A stretch of 64,000 nucleotides of DNA from Agrococcus sp. SGAir0287 (GCF_005484985.1 NZ_CP027942.1:2976001-3040000), one strand, 5' to 3'; numbered from the stretch's first letter, positions 42,217 to 50,626 are shown. Notes: generated from the sequence alone by a model not told the origin. Program-made: numbers and translations.

Positions 42217-42220
42217 GCCT

Positions 42221-42766
42221 TCACGCGCGGGCGCTCGCGCGCGCTCGATGCCGCCGCACGGCGTCGCGGTTGGCGCACCGCACCGAGCAGTAGCGCTGCC
42301 GACCGCCGCGGGTGACGTCGACCACGACGTTCGTGCACGGATCGCCGGGTGCGAGCCCCGCCGCGCAGCGCGAGAGCCGACGCATGCCCCGGGTGGTGAC
42401 GTGCAGCGCGGTGCCGACGGCGATGACCGCGCGCAGCACGTGCGGCAGCGACTGCTGCGCGTCGCGGTAGTGCAGGTGCCATCCCTCACCGTCGTGGTCG
42501 GTGAGGCGGGGGTAGGCGGCGACCGCGGCCATCTCGGCGTTCAGCAGCCGCGCGCGCTCCGACTCGGTCGGTGCGTCGACCACGCGCAGCCAGTCGTCGA
42601 TCACGATGCGCGTGCGCGCGTGGTCGGCGGCGTCGGCGGGCGTGAAGTCCATCGTCATGCCCGCCTCGCGCGTGCGCGCGACGATCGCGGCGCGGTCCGC
42701 CGGCCAGTCGTTGGCGAGGGATGCCGCGAGCAGCACCGCGTACTCACCGTAAGGGTTGAGATGCAA
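42221..42766 (-). CDS. CGNR zinc-finger (ABATE-type) putative regulator
   Basis: A 181-residue protein with the N-terminal ABATE-like segment (YAVLLAASLANDWPADRAA) and a C-terminal CGNR-type zinc finger, cysteines in RCAAGLAPGDPCTNVVVD and YCSVRCANRDAV. Such proteins are thought to be stress-responsive transcription factors. The start appears to be TTG at 42766, with TAATGT 4 bases upstream. A gap of only 26 bases separates it from the divergent small gene. Confidence 0.85.
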   Translation of the reverse strand: MHLNPYGEYAVLLAASLANDWPADRAAIVARTREAGMTMDFTPADAADHARTRIVIDDWLRVVDAPTESERARLLNAEMAAVAAYPRLTDHDGEGWHLHYRDAQQSLPHVLRAVIAVGTALHVTTRGMRRLSRCAAGLAPGDPCTNVVVDVTRGGRQRYCSVRCANRDAVRRHRARASARA

Positions 42767-42792
42767 AACGACATTACATCACGCTCGGATGC

Positions 42793-42996
42793 ATGGACCA
42801 CGACACGCTCGCCGAGCACCCGCCCGCAACCCTCGCCCGACCCCACGAGCACGGCTGGACCACCGAGTCGCGCCACCGCACCAGCGAGGGCGTCGTGCGC
42901 TACGCGCGCTGCCTCGTCTGCGGGGCGCGACGCGTCGACCTCGATCCCGTCGCCAGCGTGCCGCCGACCGCGGCGAGCATCGTCGTCGGCGCCTGA
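42793..42996 (+). CDS. Small protein with CxxC, 67 residues
   Basis: Has one CxxC (YARCLVCGARRVDL) preceded by HGWTTESRHRTSEG, which resembles short actinobacterial proteins. It may be a half zinc ribbon. No other evidence; the reading frame is short in a GC-rich region, so it may be spurious. It is divergent from the CGNR gene. Confidence 0.5.
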   Translation: MDHDTLAEHPPATLARPHEHGWTTESRHRTSEGVVRYARCLVCGARRVDLDPVASVPPTAASIVVGA

Positions 42997-43090
42997 GCCT
43001 CCCCGACCGCCCGTCGCGATCGTGCTCGTGGGAGCATGGAGGACGTCCGCGCGCCAGTCGGCGCACCAGGCACGACCCTCGAAGGACGTC

Positions 43091-44470
43091 ATGACGCTTC
43101 CCCCGCAGCCCGTCTCCCCGCTCGACGGCCGCTACGCCGCGCAGGTCGGCGCGATCGGCGAGCACCTCTCGGAGGCGGCGCTCAACCGGGCGCGCGTGCA
43201 CGTCGAGGTCGAGTGGCTGCTCTTCTGCGCCGAGCGCGGCCTCTTCTCGACGCCCGCGGTCTCGGCCGACGACGCCGCGTCCCTGCGTGCGTGGGCTGCG
43301 CGCTTCGGCCAGGCGGAGATCGACTGGCTCGCGGCCAAGGAGGCCGTGACCCGCCACGACGTGAAGGCCGTCGAGTACCTCGTGCGCGACCGCCTCGCAG
43401 CCCAGGGCCTCGGCGCGCTCGCCGAGGCGACGCACATCGCCTGCACGAGCGAGGACGTCAACAACCTCTCCTACGCCCTCACCATCCAGGCCGCGGTGCA
43501 CGAGGTGTGGATGCCGGCGCTGCGCGAGGTGATCGGACGCCTGTCCGGCCTCGCGGTCGAGCACCGCGACCTGCCCATGCTCGCCCACACCCACGGCCAG
43601 CCCGCGACGCCGACGACGCTCGGCAAGGAGATGGCGGTCTTCGCGTGGCGTCTCGAGCGCGTCGCCGGCCAGATCGAGGACGTGGAGGTGCTCGGCAAGT
43701 TCGCGGGCGCCACCGGCACGTTCTCGGCGCACGTCGTCGCCGACCCGCAGGCCGACTGGCCGAACCTCGCCAAGGAGTTCGTCGCCGGCCTCGGCCTCAC
43801 GTGGAACCCGCTCACGACGCAGATCGAGAGCCACGACTGGCAGGCCGAGCTGTTCTCGCGCATCAGCCACGCGGGCCGCATCCTCCACAACCTCGCCACC
43901 GACGTGTGGACGTACATCATGATGGGCTACTTCACGCAGATCCCCGTCGAGGGTGCGACGGGCTCGTCGACGATGCCGCACAAGATCAACCCCATCCGGT
44001 TCGAGAACGCGGAGTCGAACCTCGAGATCGCGAGCGCCCTGCTCGAGTCGCTCGCAGCGACGCTCGTGACGAGCCGCCTGCAGCGCGACCTCACCGACTC
44101 GTCGACGCAGCGCAACGTCGGCGTCGCCCTCGGCCACTCGCTGCTCGCCCTCGACAACCTGCGCAAGGGACTCGGCGAGATCGCGGTGTCGGAGGCTGCG
44201 CTCGCCGCCGACCTCGACGGCAACTGGGAGGTGCTCGCCGAGGCGATCCAGACGGTCATCCGCGCCGAGGTGCTCGCAGGCACGTCGTCGATCGAGGATC
44301 CGTACGCGCAGCTGAAGGGCCTCACGCGCGGCCACCGCGTGGGCCGCGAGGAGCTCGCGGCCTTCGTCGACGGCCTCGACGTCTCGGATGCGGCGAAGGA
44401 GCGGCTGAAGGCGCTGACACCGAACACGTACGTCGGGCTCGCGCCGGAGCTCACCGACCTGGCCCCGTGA
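43091..44470 (+). CDS. purB: Adenylosuccinate lyase
   Basis: A 459-residue purine biosynthesis enzyme that cleaves SAICAR and adenylosuccinate. Signatures: SPLDGRYAAQVG, SEDVNNLSYAL, HTHGQPATPTTLGKE, and the lyase signature GSSTMPHKINP with the catalytic serine loop. AAGGA precedes the ATG at 43091. Its stop overlaps the next gene start (GTGA). Confidence 0.97.
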   Translation: MTLPPQPVSPLDGRYAAQVGAIGEHLSEAALNRARVHVEVEWLLFCAERGLFSTPAVSADDAASLRAWAARFGQAEIDWLAAKEAVTRHDVKAVEYLVRDRLAAQGLGALAEATHIACTSEDVNNLSYALTIQAAVHEVWMPALREVIGRLSGLAVEHRDLPMLAHTHGQPATPTTLGKEMAVFAWRLERVAGQIEDVEVLGKFAGATGTFSAHVVADPQADWPNLAKEFVAGLGLTWNPLTTQIESHDWQAELFSRISHAGRILHNLATDVWTYIMMGYFTQIPVEGATGSSTMPHKINPIRFENAESNLEIASALLESLAATLVTSRLQRDLTDSSTQRNVGVALGHSLLALDNLRKGLGEIAVSEAALAADLDGNWEVLAEAIQTVIRAEVLAGTSSIEDPYAQLKGLTRGHRVGREELAAFVDGLDVSDAAKERLKALTPNTYVGLAPELTDLAP

Positions 44471-45102
44471 CCGGGCGGCGCGAGCGCGCCGAGCGCATCC
44501 GCATCGTCGGCGCGCGGTGCGTGCTGCGCGACTGGGCGCTCGCCGACGCGGAGCCGCTGCGCTCGCTGCTCGATCCGCGTGCATCGTGGCACGACACGAA
44601 CGGGCCGTACCTCGGCCGGCCGACCGCCGACGACATGGAACGGGTCCGCCAGGCCTTCCTCGCCCTCGCCGCGATGCCCGCGTCGGACGTGCCGATGCCG
44701 CGCCCGTCGCTCGCGATCGCCGATCCCGCGACCGACGCGGTGCTCGGCAGCGTCTCCTGGTACTGGGAGAGTCGCGAGACCGACTGGCGGCGCATCGGCA
44801 TCGTGCTCTACGACGACGCGGCACGCGGACGCGGCGTCGGTCGCGAGGCGCTGTCGCTGTGGACCGACCACCTCTTCGCCGTCACCGACGCGCTGCGCCT
44901 CGACCTCGCCACCTACTCCGGCAACGTCGGCATGCAGCGGGCCGCGGAGGCGGCGGGCTTCACGCTCGAGGGGCGGATGCGGCGCGCCAGGCGCTGGTCG
45001 GGCGGCGTGCACGACGCCCTCGTCTACGGGGTGCTGCGCGAGGAGCGTCGAGCGGGCCGATCGGCGTCTCGCGCCGATGCCGAGCGCTGCCGTCGACGAT
45101 GA
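44467..45102 (+). CDS. GNAT acetyltransferase (RimJ-like)
   Basis: A 211-residue protein of the RimJ/RimL type: starts IRIVGARCVLRDW, has VLYDDAARGRGVGREAL as the acetyl-CoA-binding loop, and ends with GNVGMQRAAEAAGFTLEGRM. It probably acetylates an amine or a protein N-terminus. The GTG start overlaps the purB stop by 4 bases. Confidence 0.9.
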   Translation: MTGRRERAERIRIVGARCVLRDWALADAEPLRSLLDPRASWHDTNGPYLGRPTADDMERVRQAFLALAAMPASDVPMPRPSLAIADPATDAVLGSVSWYWESRETDWRRIGIVLYDDAARGRGVGREALSLWTDHLFAVTDALRLDLATYSGNVGMQRAAEAAGFTLEGRMRRARRWSGGVHDALVYGVLREERRAGRSASRADAERCRRR

Positions 45103-45173
45103 CGGCGCCGGATCCCACCTGATGCTCAGCGGATAGGGCAGTTCTCCCCATGTCCATGTCGAGCGACTCTCGC

Positions 45174-45179
45174 TAGCGT
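45174..45179 (+). promoter_or_regulatory. Candidate -10 TAGCGT for the toxin operon
   Basis: TAGCGT is followed by a leader of about 15 bases carrying AAAGGGG before the GTG at 45201. No convincing -35. Confidence 0.4.
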
Positions 45180-45200
45180 CGAGCGCGGAAAGGGGACACC

Positions 45201-45923
45201 GTGGCGATCAATCTCCCGCACGAGCTTGCGTGGGTGCTGCAGATGCTCGACTTCGACTGGCCCGAGATCGACGAGGACGAGGTCCAGCGCGGCGCGGCGA
45301 TGCTGCGGCAGTACGGCGAGGACCTCTCCGCGAGCATCGCGGCGATGGATGCGATCGTGCAGGACCAGCTCGTCCCCGCGTACCGCACCAGCGCCGGCGG
45401 AGCGGTCGGCTCGGCATGGAGCGACCAGCGGTCGGAGAACCTCCAGCAGTTCGTCGGCCTCATCGACCCGGCGGCCCAGGGCATGGATCTCTTCTCGGAT
45501 GCCGTCATCGCCTTGAAGCTCAAGGTAATCGCGGAGCTCGTCCTGACGGCAGCGCAGGTCGCCGCGGCGATCGCCGCGGCTGCGTTCACCTTCGGCGCGA
45601 GCCTCGCTGCGCAGACCGCCATCCTGCTCGCGCGGAAGGCGGCGCTCAAGTTCGCGACGAACGTCGCCCTCGAGCAGCTCATCATCAAGGTCGTCGAGCT
45701 CATCGACGAGCCGCTCATGAACCTCGGGATGCAGCTCGTGGATCGCATGCTCGAGGCTCCCGTCGTCGCCAACGCGGTGGCGGAGAAGGAGTCGTACGAG
45801 GCCGACCTCCTCGTCCTCGAGCAGGCGTCGGCCGACCTCTCGGACGCGCAGGCGAGTCAGCAGACCATCACCGAGGACTTCGTGGCGCAGTTCTCGACGC
45901 TTCAGATCTCGACGGCGGGGTAG
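45201..45923 (+). CDS. CpnT-like N-terminal carrier protein (WXG100-type) of toxin system
   Basis: The 240-residue protein begins MAINLPHELAWVLQMLDFDW, followed by PEIDEDEVQRGAAMLRQYG. This matches the N-terminal trafficking domain of CpnT/TNT toxins of the type VII secretion field. The hydrophobic region at about residues 105-150 (IAAAAFTFGASLAAQTAILL) could insert into membranes. There is no toxin domain in it. GTG start follows AAAGGGG. The separate toxin gene begins 5 bases after its stop, in a different frame. It is predicted to deliver the toxin; that is inferred. Confidence 0.85.
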   Translation: MAINLPHELAWVLQMLDFDWPEIDEDEVQRGAAMLRQYGEDLSASIAAMDAIVQDQLVPAYRTSAGGAVGSAWSDQRSENLQQFVGLIDPAAQGMDLFSDAVIALKLKVIAELVLTAAQVAAAIAAAAFTFGASLAAQTAILLARKAALKFATNVALEQLIIKVVELIDEPLMNLGMQLVDRMLEAPVVANAVAEKESYEADLLVLEQASADLSDAQASQQTITEDFVAQFSTLQISTAG

Positions 45924-45928
45924 GGACC

Positions 45929-46573
45929 ATGGGACAGATCTTCCGACCGGTGGCGGACATCGTGACGACCACGATCCCGAGGGTGATGCGCGCTGGGGGC
46001 GACGCCGTCGGGGACCTCTCGAAGAAGTTCGGCACCAAGGTCGACCTCGACGTCGCCGCGATTCGTGGCATCGACAAGTTCGACAAGTACACGATGACGC
46101 CGACTCGTCGGCGACGAGAGGACGCTCGGGGCGACGATGCCGTCACGCAGGATGCGCTCGACGCCGAGTTCGATCGCCAGCTGGACGAGCAGCTCGCTGC
46201 TCTGGGCCGGATCGACCTTGCGACGTGGCGCGCGGCGATGGACGGGAACCGCACCCGCCCGCCCGGCTCGATCGCAGAGCAGCGCCGAATCCTCGATCAG
46301 GCCAACGAGAGCGCGGAGATCCGCGCCGACCTCATCGAGCGCGGACTCGACCCGGACTTCGTCGCGGCGACGCACCGCCTCGACGGCATCGCCGGCGGCG
46401 ACTGGCTGGACATCTCGGGGGTGGGCGATCGCAGCATCAACTCCTCGCTGGGGAGCCAGTGGAGGGCTCGGATCCCCCAGCTCACGGCTGCAGTCGACGC
46501 ATTCGCGGACCTGCATCCCGACGTGGACCTGGGGTCGGTCAACATGGACATCTTCATCCCCTTCCTTCGATAG
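45929..46573 (+). CDS. Ntox15-type DNase toxin (Tde1-like)
   Basis: The 214-residue protein has an N-terminal 60-residue region, then the Ntox15 domain: ALDAEFDRQLDEQLAALGRI, and the active-site HxxD as H149-R-L-D152 in ATHRLDGIAGGD, followed by GDRSINSSLGSQWRARI. In Tde1 of Agrobacterium, HxxD is needed for DNase activity. The family is mostly known as type VI effectors; here it stands beside a CpnT-like carrier in an actinobacterium. ATG at 45929 is chosen. The toxin could have been separated from its carrier by a frameshift, since no signal is visible. The stop TAG forms part of the next promoter. Confidence 0.85.
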   Translation: MGQIFRPVADIVTTTIPRVMRAGGDAVGDLSKKFGTKVDLDVAAIRGIDKFDKYTMTPTRRRREDARGDDAVTQDALDAEFDRQLDEQLAALGRIDLATWRAAMDGNRTRPPGSIAEQRRILDQANESAEIRADLIERGLDPDFVAATHRLDGIAGGDWLDISGVGDRSINSSLGSQWRARIPQLTAAVDAFADLHPDVDLGSVNMDIFIPFLR

Positions 46574-46576
46574 GCT
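46571..46576 (+). promoter_or_regulatory. Candidate -10 TAGGCT of the immunity gene, formed by the toxin stop
   Basis: The toxin stop TAG is the first half of TAGGCT, which lies exactly 6 bases before the GTG at 46583. It would give a leaderless immunity transcript independent of the toxin. Confidence 0.6.
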
Positions 46577-46582
46577 CCCCGC

Positions 46583-47158
46583 GTGATCGAGATCAAGGAC
46601 TTCGTCCAGCACGCGCCCGTGGCGCAGGCCACCATCGATCGCTATCGGGGCCGCGTGCCCGACGACCTCATCGACATCTGGCAGCGGTACGGCTACGGCA
46701 GCTTCGGCGATGGCTTCTTCCGCGTCATCGACCCCGACCTCTACCTCGAGCGTCTGGGCGACGGTCTCGGCCGCGTCGGCGACGACGGGGAGCCGGCGAC
46801 GTCCATCCCCATCTACGCGACCGGTCTCGCCGACCTGATCTGCTGGGAGCCGGAACCCGACAGCGTGACGGCCCTGCTGTTCCGCGATCAGCGACTCACC
46901 GGCCTCGGTCGGCAGATCAAGACGATGTTCACGATCCTGAACTACGACGGCATCGAGAAGTACGGCACGGACGCGCTCGACTGGGGCATGTACCAGAAGG
47001 CGGTGGAGGCCCACGGGACGCTGTCGTACGACCAGTCGTTCACCTACGTGCCGCTCCTGTCGCTGGGCGGCGAGCAGTCGGTCGAGCACATGCGCAAGCG
47101 CGAGACGATCCCGGCCATCCAGGTCTACCTCGAGTTCCAGGGCCCCATCGAGCATTGA
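46583..47158 (+). CDS. Tdi1-like immunity protein (GAD-like plus C-terminal DUF1851)
   Basis: The 191-residue protein has the GAD-like pattern RGRVPDDLIDIWQRYGYGSF followed by RVIDPDLYLERL, and the DUF1851 C-terminal pattern EHMRKRETIPAIQVYLEF. Tdi1 proteins of this architecture neutralise Tde1 DNases. It starts 9 bases after the toxin stop. The gene order toxin-immunity and the pairing of these families make the assignment strong, although binding is untested. Confidence 0.87.
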   Translation: MIEIKDFVQHAPVAQATIDRYRGRVPDDLIDIWQRYGYGSFGDGFFRVIDPDLYLERLGDGLGRVGDDGEPATSIPIYATGLADLICWEPEPDSVTALLFRDQRLTGLGRQIKTMFTILNYDGIEKYGTDALDWGMYQKAVEAHGTLSYDQSFTYVPLLSLGGEQSVEHMRKRETIPAIQVYLEFQGPIEH

Positions 47159-47194
47159 CCCGCCGGGTGCGCGAGGTCGACGCCGGTCGTCGCG

Positions 47195-47421
47195 CAGGGA
47201 CGCTCTGGGAGCACTGCGGCTACGGGTCCTTCGGGCAGGGCTCCTCCCGCCTGATCGATCCAGAGCCGTACGAGCGCCACCTCCCTCTCTGCTGCGACGA
47301 GTCGTCCACCTCCGTGCCGCTCCCGTCCCTCGGCGGGAAGAAGGACGTCGAGCACATGCGCACGCGCGAGACGATCCCCGCCATCGAGGGCTCCGTCGGG
47401 CTCCAGGGCGTCCTCGAGCAC
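47195..47421 (+). pseudogene. Decayed second copy of the Tdi1-like immunity gene
   Basis: The frame reads GTLWEHCGYGSFGQG, then after a large internal deletion SVPLPSLGGKKDVEHMRTRE and TIPAIEGSVGLQGVLEH. Both pieces align with residues 31-56 and 150-191 of the intact gene just upstream, but about 95 residues are missing. No own start is convincing and the original stop is lost. It looks like a tandem duplicate in decay. Confidence 0.8.
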
Positions 47422-47453
47422 CGAGCCCTGGTCCGGAGCGCGAGCCGGGCCGC

Positions 47454-47915
47454 TCAGCGCATGCGGTCGATCGTGATCGTGGACGACGCCCACCACGGGG
47501 GCGAGATCGGCACGCCCGCGTCCCACGTCTGCGCGACGCCGACGATCCAGGCGTGCAGGCCGGCGATCGCGAGCAGGGGCACGACGATCGCAGCGACCTC
47601 GCACGCCGGCGCGAGCCATGCCAGGCGATCGCGTGCATCCCTCGTCGCCCACGCGACCACGAGCAGTCCTGCGATCACGAGCACGACGAGGGGGGACGGG
47701 AGGAGGGTCACCGCGAACGTCAGGGGTGCCTCGCTCGTCGGCTCGCCCTGCGCGTCGATCCATGAGCCGTCGCCCGTGACGCCGCCGGCACCGCCACCCA
47801 CCGATCCGCGCGCGACCATCCAGTAGAGGCCCGCCGCGACGATGCCCGTGGTGACGAGTCGTCGTGTCGGCAGGCGGGGGCGCGTCGGCGCGGTCTGCTC
47901 GGTCTCGACGGTCAT
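47454..47915 (-). CDS. Hypothetical membrane protein, three helices
   Basis: The 153-residue protein has helices near residues 24-37 (LVTTGIVAAGLYWMV), 67-90 and 105-130. A glycine-rich loop lies between the first two. No family recognised. Start at 47915 follows GGGGAG with 8 bases spacing. It converges with the immunity region, so the remnant lies at its 3' end. Confidence 0.72.
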   Translation of the reverse strand: MTVETEQTAPTRPRLPTRRLVTTGIVAAGLYWMVARGSVGGGAGGVTGDGSWIDAQGEPTSEAPLTFAVTLLPSPLVVLVIAGLLVVAWATRDARDRLAWLAPACEVAAIVVPLLAIAGLHAWIVGVAQTWDAGVPISPPWWASSTITIDRMR

Positions 47916-48000
47916 CGCGCGCACTCCCCGCTCATCATCCCGATCACGCTGCCATGTGCGACATCGGGGCACAACCCTCGCTCGAGAGCGCGGGACGCGA

Positions 48001-48660
48001 TCAGCGCGGGAGGGCGACCGAGAGCCGAGTGCCAGGCACGGGCTCGACCGCGTACGACGCGAGCGCCTCGTCGCGGAGCCGACGCTGCACGAGCACGCCG
48101 GGGTCGGTGGATGCCGCGACGCGACCCTCGCTCGTCACGACGAGGGCGCCGGCGGCTGCCTGCCGCAGCGCGTCGCCGATCGCTCGCTCGAACGTCGGGA
48201 TCGTCACGTCTGCGCCGACCACGCCTGCGAAGGCGCCGTCGACGACGAGCGGCGCGGTGAACGTGAGCGTCGCCTGATCCGTGCACAGCAGGTCGACGTA
48301 CGGGCCGGTCATGTGCGCCTCGCCCGTGTCAGCGGGCACGCAGTACCACTCGATGTCCTCGTACGAGCGCACGTAGCCCGCATCCGTCGCCCCTGCGTCG
48401 AGCCGGCGCACGTCGCGCGAGGCCCCGAGCGCCTGCCACCACGCCATGAGCGGCTGCCCGAGCCGCGCCGGCGCGACGACGTAGCCGCCGCCGAACACCA
48501 CGGGACGCGCGGCGAGCTCCGCCGCCATGACCCGCTCCACCACGGCGAGTGCCGCCGCCGCGTCGAGGGCGACGGCGGGATCGGCGAGCGCACCGCGCAG
48601 TCGCGCGATCACGGCCTCGGCCTCGTCCACCACCACCCGCACGGCATCGATCGCGGTCAT
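48001..48660 (-). CDS. Soluble Cache-domain protein
   Basis: A 219-residue protein that resembles a double Cache domain: YEDIEWYCVPADTGEAHMTG and the later LVVDGAFAGVVGADVTIP are Cache blocks. There is no signal peptide or membrane helix, unlike ordinary Cache sensors, so it should be cytoplasmic. ATG overlaps the FadR-type regulator stop. It may bind the ligand of the neighbouring transporter; that is inferred. Confidence 0.8.
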   Translation of the reverse strand: MTAIDAVRVVVDEAEAVIARLRGALADPAVALDAAAALAVVERVMAAELAARPVVFGGGYVVAPARLGQPLMAWWQALGASRDVRRLDAGATDAGYVRSYEDIEWYCVPADTGEAHMTGPYVDLLCTDQATLTFTAPLVVDGAFAGVVGADVTIPTFERAIGDALRQAAAGALVVTSEGRVAASTDPGVLVQRRLRDEALASYAVEPVPGTRLSVALPR

Positions 48661-49391
48661 GCGAGCCTCCGCTTCGCCTCGAGGAGCCACCGCACGGTGC
48701 GGTCGCACGCCGCCTCGACCTGCGCGCGAGCGCCGCCCGCGTCGCCGTCGCGGATCGCGCCGACGAGCAGCTCCGCGCCCGCGCGTGCCGCCGCGCGCTC
48801 GTCCGCGTCGTGCAGCGACGCCCAGAGCAGCGGACCGTCGGCGTGCTGGAAGCGCACCTGCTCGCGCACGAGGCGCACCGAGCGGCTGAGCGCGACGACC
48901 TGCAGATGCAGGCCGCCGATGCCGCGGCGTGCGGCGAGCTCGTCGTCGAAGTCGATGCCGACGAGGTCGCGCGCGAGCGCAGCGGCCTCGAACGCCGACG
49001 CCTCCTCGGCGGCGAGCGCGGCGCCCGTGCCCGCGATGGCGACGGCGTGGACGCCGAGGTCGGCGAGCTCCGCGCTCGAGAGCGCGACGATGCGGTCCTC
49101 CATGGCTGCGACGCGATCGGCGTCGTCGAGCGTGACGAAGGAGCCGCCGCGCCGCCCGCGCTGCGTCGTCACGAGCCGGCGCTCGCGCAGGTCCGCGAGC
49201 GCCTCGCGCACGGTCGCGGGGGCGACGCCGAAGCGCTCGGCGAGCCGCGACTCCGCGGGGAGCCGCTCGCCTGGATGGAGCATGCCGAGCACGATCGCCT
49301 CCTCGAGGCGTGCCGTGACGGCCTCGGTGCGACCGAGCTCGTCGATCGGGGCGAAGACGGCGGAGCGCGCGAGCGTCGCCGGCTGCTCCAT
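48657..49391 (-). CDS. GntR-family transcriptional regulator, FadR type
   Basis: The 244-residue protein has a GntR winged helix (GERLPAESRLAERFGVAPATVREALADL) and a C-terminal FCD-type helical ligand domain of about 150 residues. It diverges from the polyamine transporter across an intergenic region that contains a perfect 9-bp inverted repeat. The obvious model is control of the transporter and itself. Confidence 0.9.
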   Translation of the reverse strand: MEQPATLARSAVFAPIDELGRTEAVTARLEEAIVLGMLHPGERLPAESRLAERFGVAPATVREALADLRERRLVTTQRGRRGGSFVTLDDADRVAAMEDRIVALSSAELADLGVHAVAIAGTGAALAAEEASAFEAAALARDLVGIDFDDELAARRGIGGLHLQVVALSRSVRLVREQVRFQHADGPLLWASLHDADERAAARAGAELLVGAIRDGDAGGARAQVEAACDRTVRWLLEAKRRLA

Positions 49392-49442
49392 CCACGTCCC
49401 CCGTCTCGGATTCGTGACGCAACCGTAACACTGCCGACTTCC

Positions 49443-49464
49443 AAACCTCTGGAATCAGAGGTTT
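49443..49464. promoter_or_regulatory. Perfect 9-bp inverted repeat, candidate FadR-type operator
   Basis: AAACCTCTG, GAAT, CAGAGGTTT, between the divergent regulator and potA, 45 bases before the potA start. The AT-rich TATGGT directly behind it may be the potA -10. Confidence 0.65.
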
Positions 49465-49508
49465 TATGGTGCCCACTGCACAGCATCCGCACAGCCAAGG
49501 GAGCACGC

Positions 49509-50600
49509 GTGACCGAAGCGCATCTGCCGGCCATCCGCCTGCGCGGCCTGCGCCGCGAGTTCGGCCCCGTCACGGCGGTCGACGGCGTGGATCTCGACAT
49601 CGCCGAGGGAGAGTTCTTCTCCATGCTCGGCCCCTCCGGCTCCGGCAAGACCACGGTGCTGCGCCTCATCGCAGGCTTCGAGACCCCGACCGCGGGCGCC
49701 GTGGAGCTCTTCGGCAAGGACGTCTCGGGCGACGCCCCGTACGACCGGCCCGTCAACACCGTCTTCCAGGACTACGCGCTCTTCCCGCACATGAGCGTGC
49801 TCGAGAACGTCGCCTACGGTCTGCGCGTGCGCGGCGTCGGCCGCGCCGAGCGCACCCGCAGGGCGACGGAGGCGCTCGACCGGATGCGGCTGGCGGACTA
49901 CGGCGCCCGCCGTCCGAGCCAGCTCTCCGGCGGCCAGCGGCAGCGCGTCGCCCTCGCACGCGCGATCGTCGTCGAGCCCCGCGCGCTGCTGCTCGACGAG
50001 CCGCTCGGCGCGCTCGACCGGGGGCTGCGCGAGCAGATGCAGGTCGAGCTGAAGCAGCTGCAGCGCGACCTCGGCATCACGTTCGTCTTCGTCACGCACG
50101 ACCAGGACGAGGCGCTCACGCTCTCCGACCGCATCGCCGTGTTCGACGCCGGCCGCATCCAGCAGGTCGGCCCGGCCGCCGAGGTCTACGAGCGGCCCGC
50201 GACGCCCTTCGTCGCGACGTTCGTCGGCACCTCCAACCTGTTCGACGACGCGCAGTCGCGCGCGCTGCTGGGCCACGGCGGCATCCACGCCATCCGCCCC
50301 GAGAAGCTGCAGATCCATCGCGGCGAGACCGGCGACGGGCTGCCCGGCACCGTGGCCGAGGTCATCTACGCCGGGGCGAGCGTGCGCTGCGTCGTCGACA
50401 CGGATGCCGGCATGCGCCTGACCGTGCTCGAGCAGTCGTCGTCGGGTCACGCGAGCGTCGCGCGCGGCGATCGCGTGCGCATCGCATGGGCGCACGACGA
50501 CGTGCGCGACCTCGTCGAGCCCGAGACCGCCGAGCGGCGCGCCGCCGACGATGCGACCACCGACCCCGAGACCCCCACCCCGGCGACGGCATCCGCCTGA
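49509..50600 (+). CDS. potA: Spermidine/putrescine ABC transporter ATP-binding protein
   Basis: A 363-residue ATPase: Walker A GPSGSGKTT, LSGGQRQRVALARA, LLLDEPLGALD, THDQDEALTLSD, and a C-terminal TOBE-like regulatory domain. The family resemblance is PotA. GTG at 49509 follows GGGAG. It leads potA-potD-potB-potC. Confidence 0.94.
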   Translation: MTEAHLPAIRLRGLRREFGPVTAVDGVDLDIAEGEFFSMLGPSGSGKTTVLRLIAGFETPTAGAVELFGKDVSGDAPYDRPVNTVFQDYALFPHMSVLENVAYGLRVRGVGRAERTRRATEALDRMRLADYGARRPSQLSGGQRQRVALARAIVVEPRALLLDEPLGALDRGLREQMQVELKQLQRDLGITFVFVTHDQDEALTLSDRIAVFDAGRIQQVGPAAEVYERPATPFVATFVGTSNLFDDAQSRALLGHGGIHAIRPEKLQIHRGETGDGLPGTVAEVIYAGASVRCVVDTDAGMRLTVLEQSSSGHASVARGDRVRIAWAHDDVRDLVEPETAERRAADDATTDPETPTPATASA

Positions 50601-50626
50601 GCCACGCACCACAGCAAGGAGTCATC

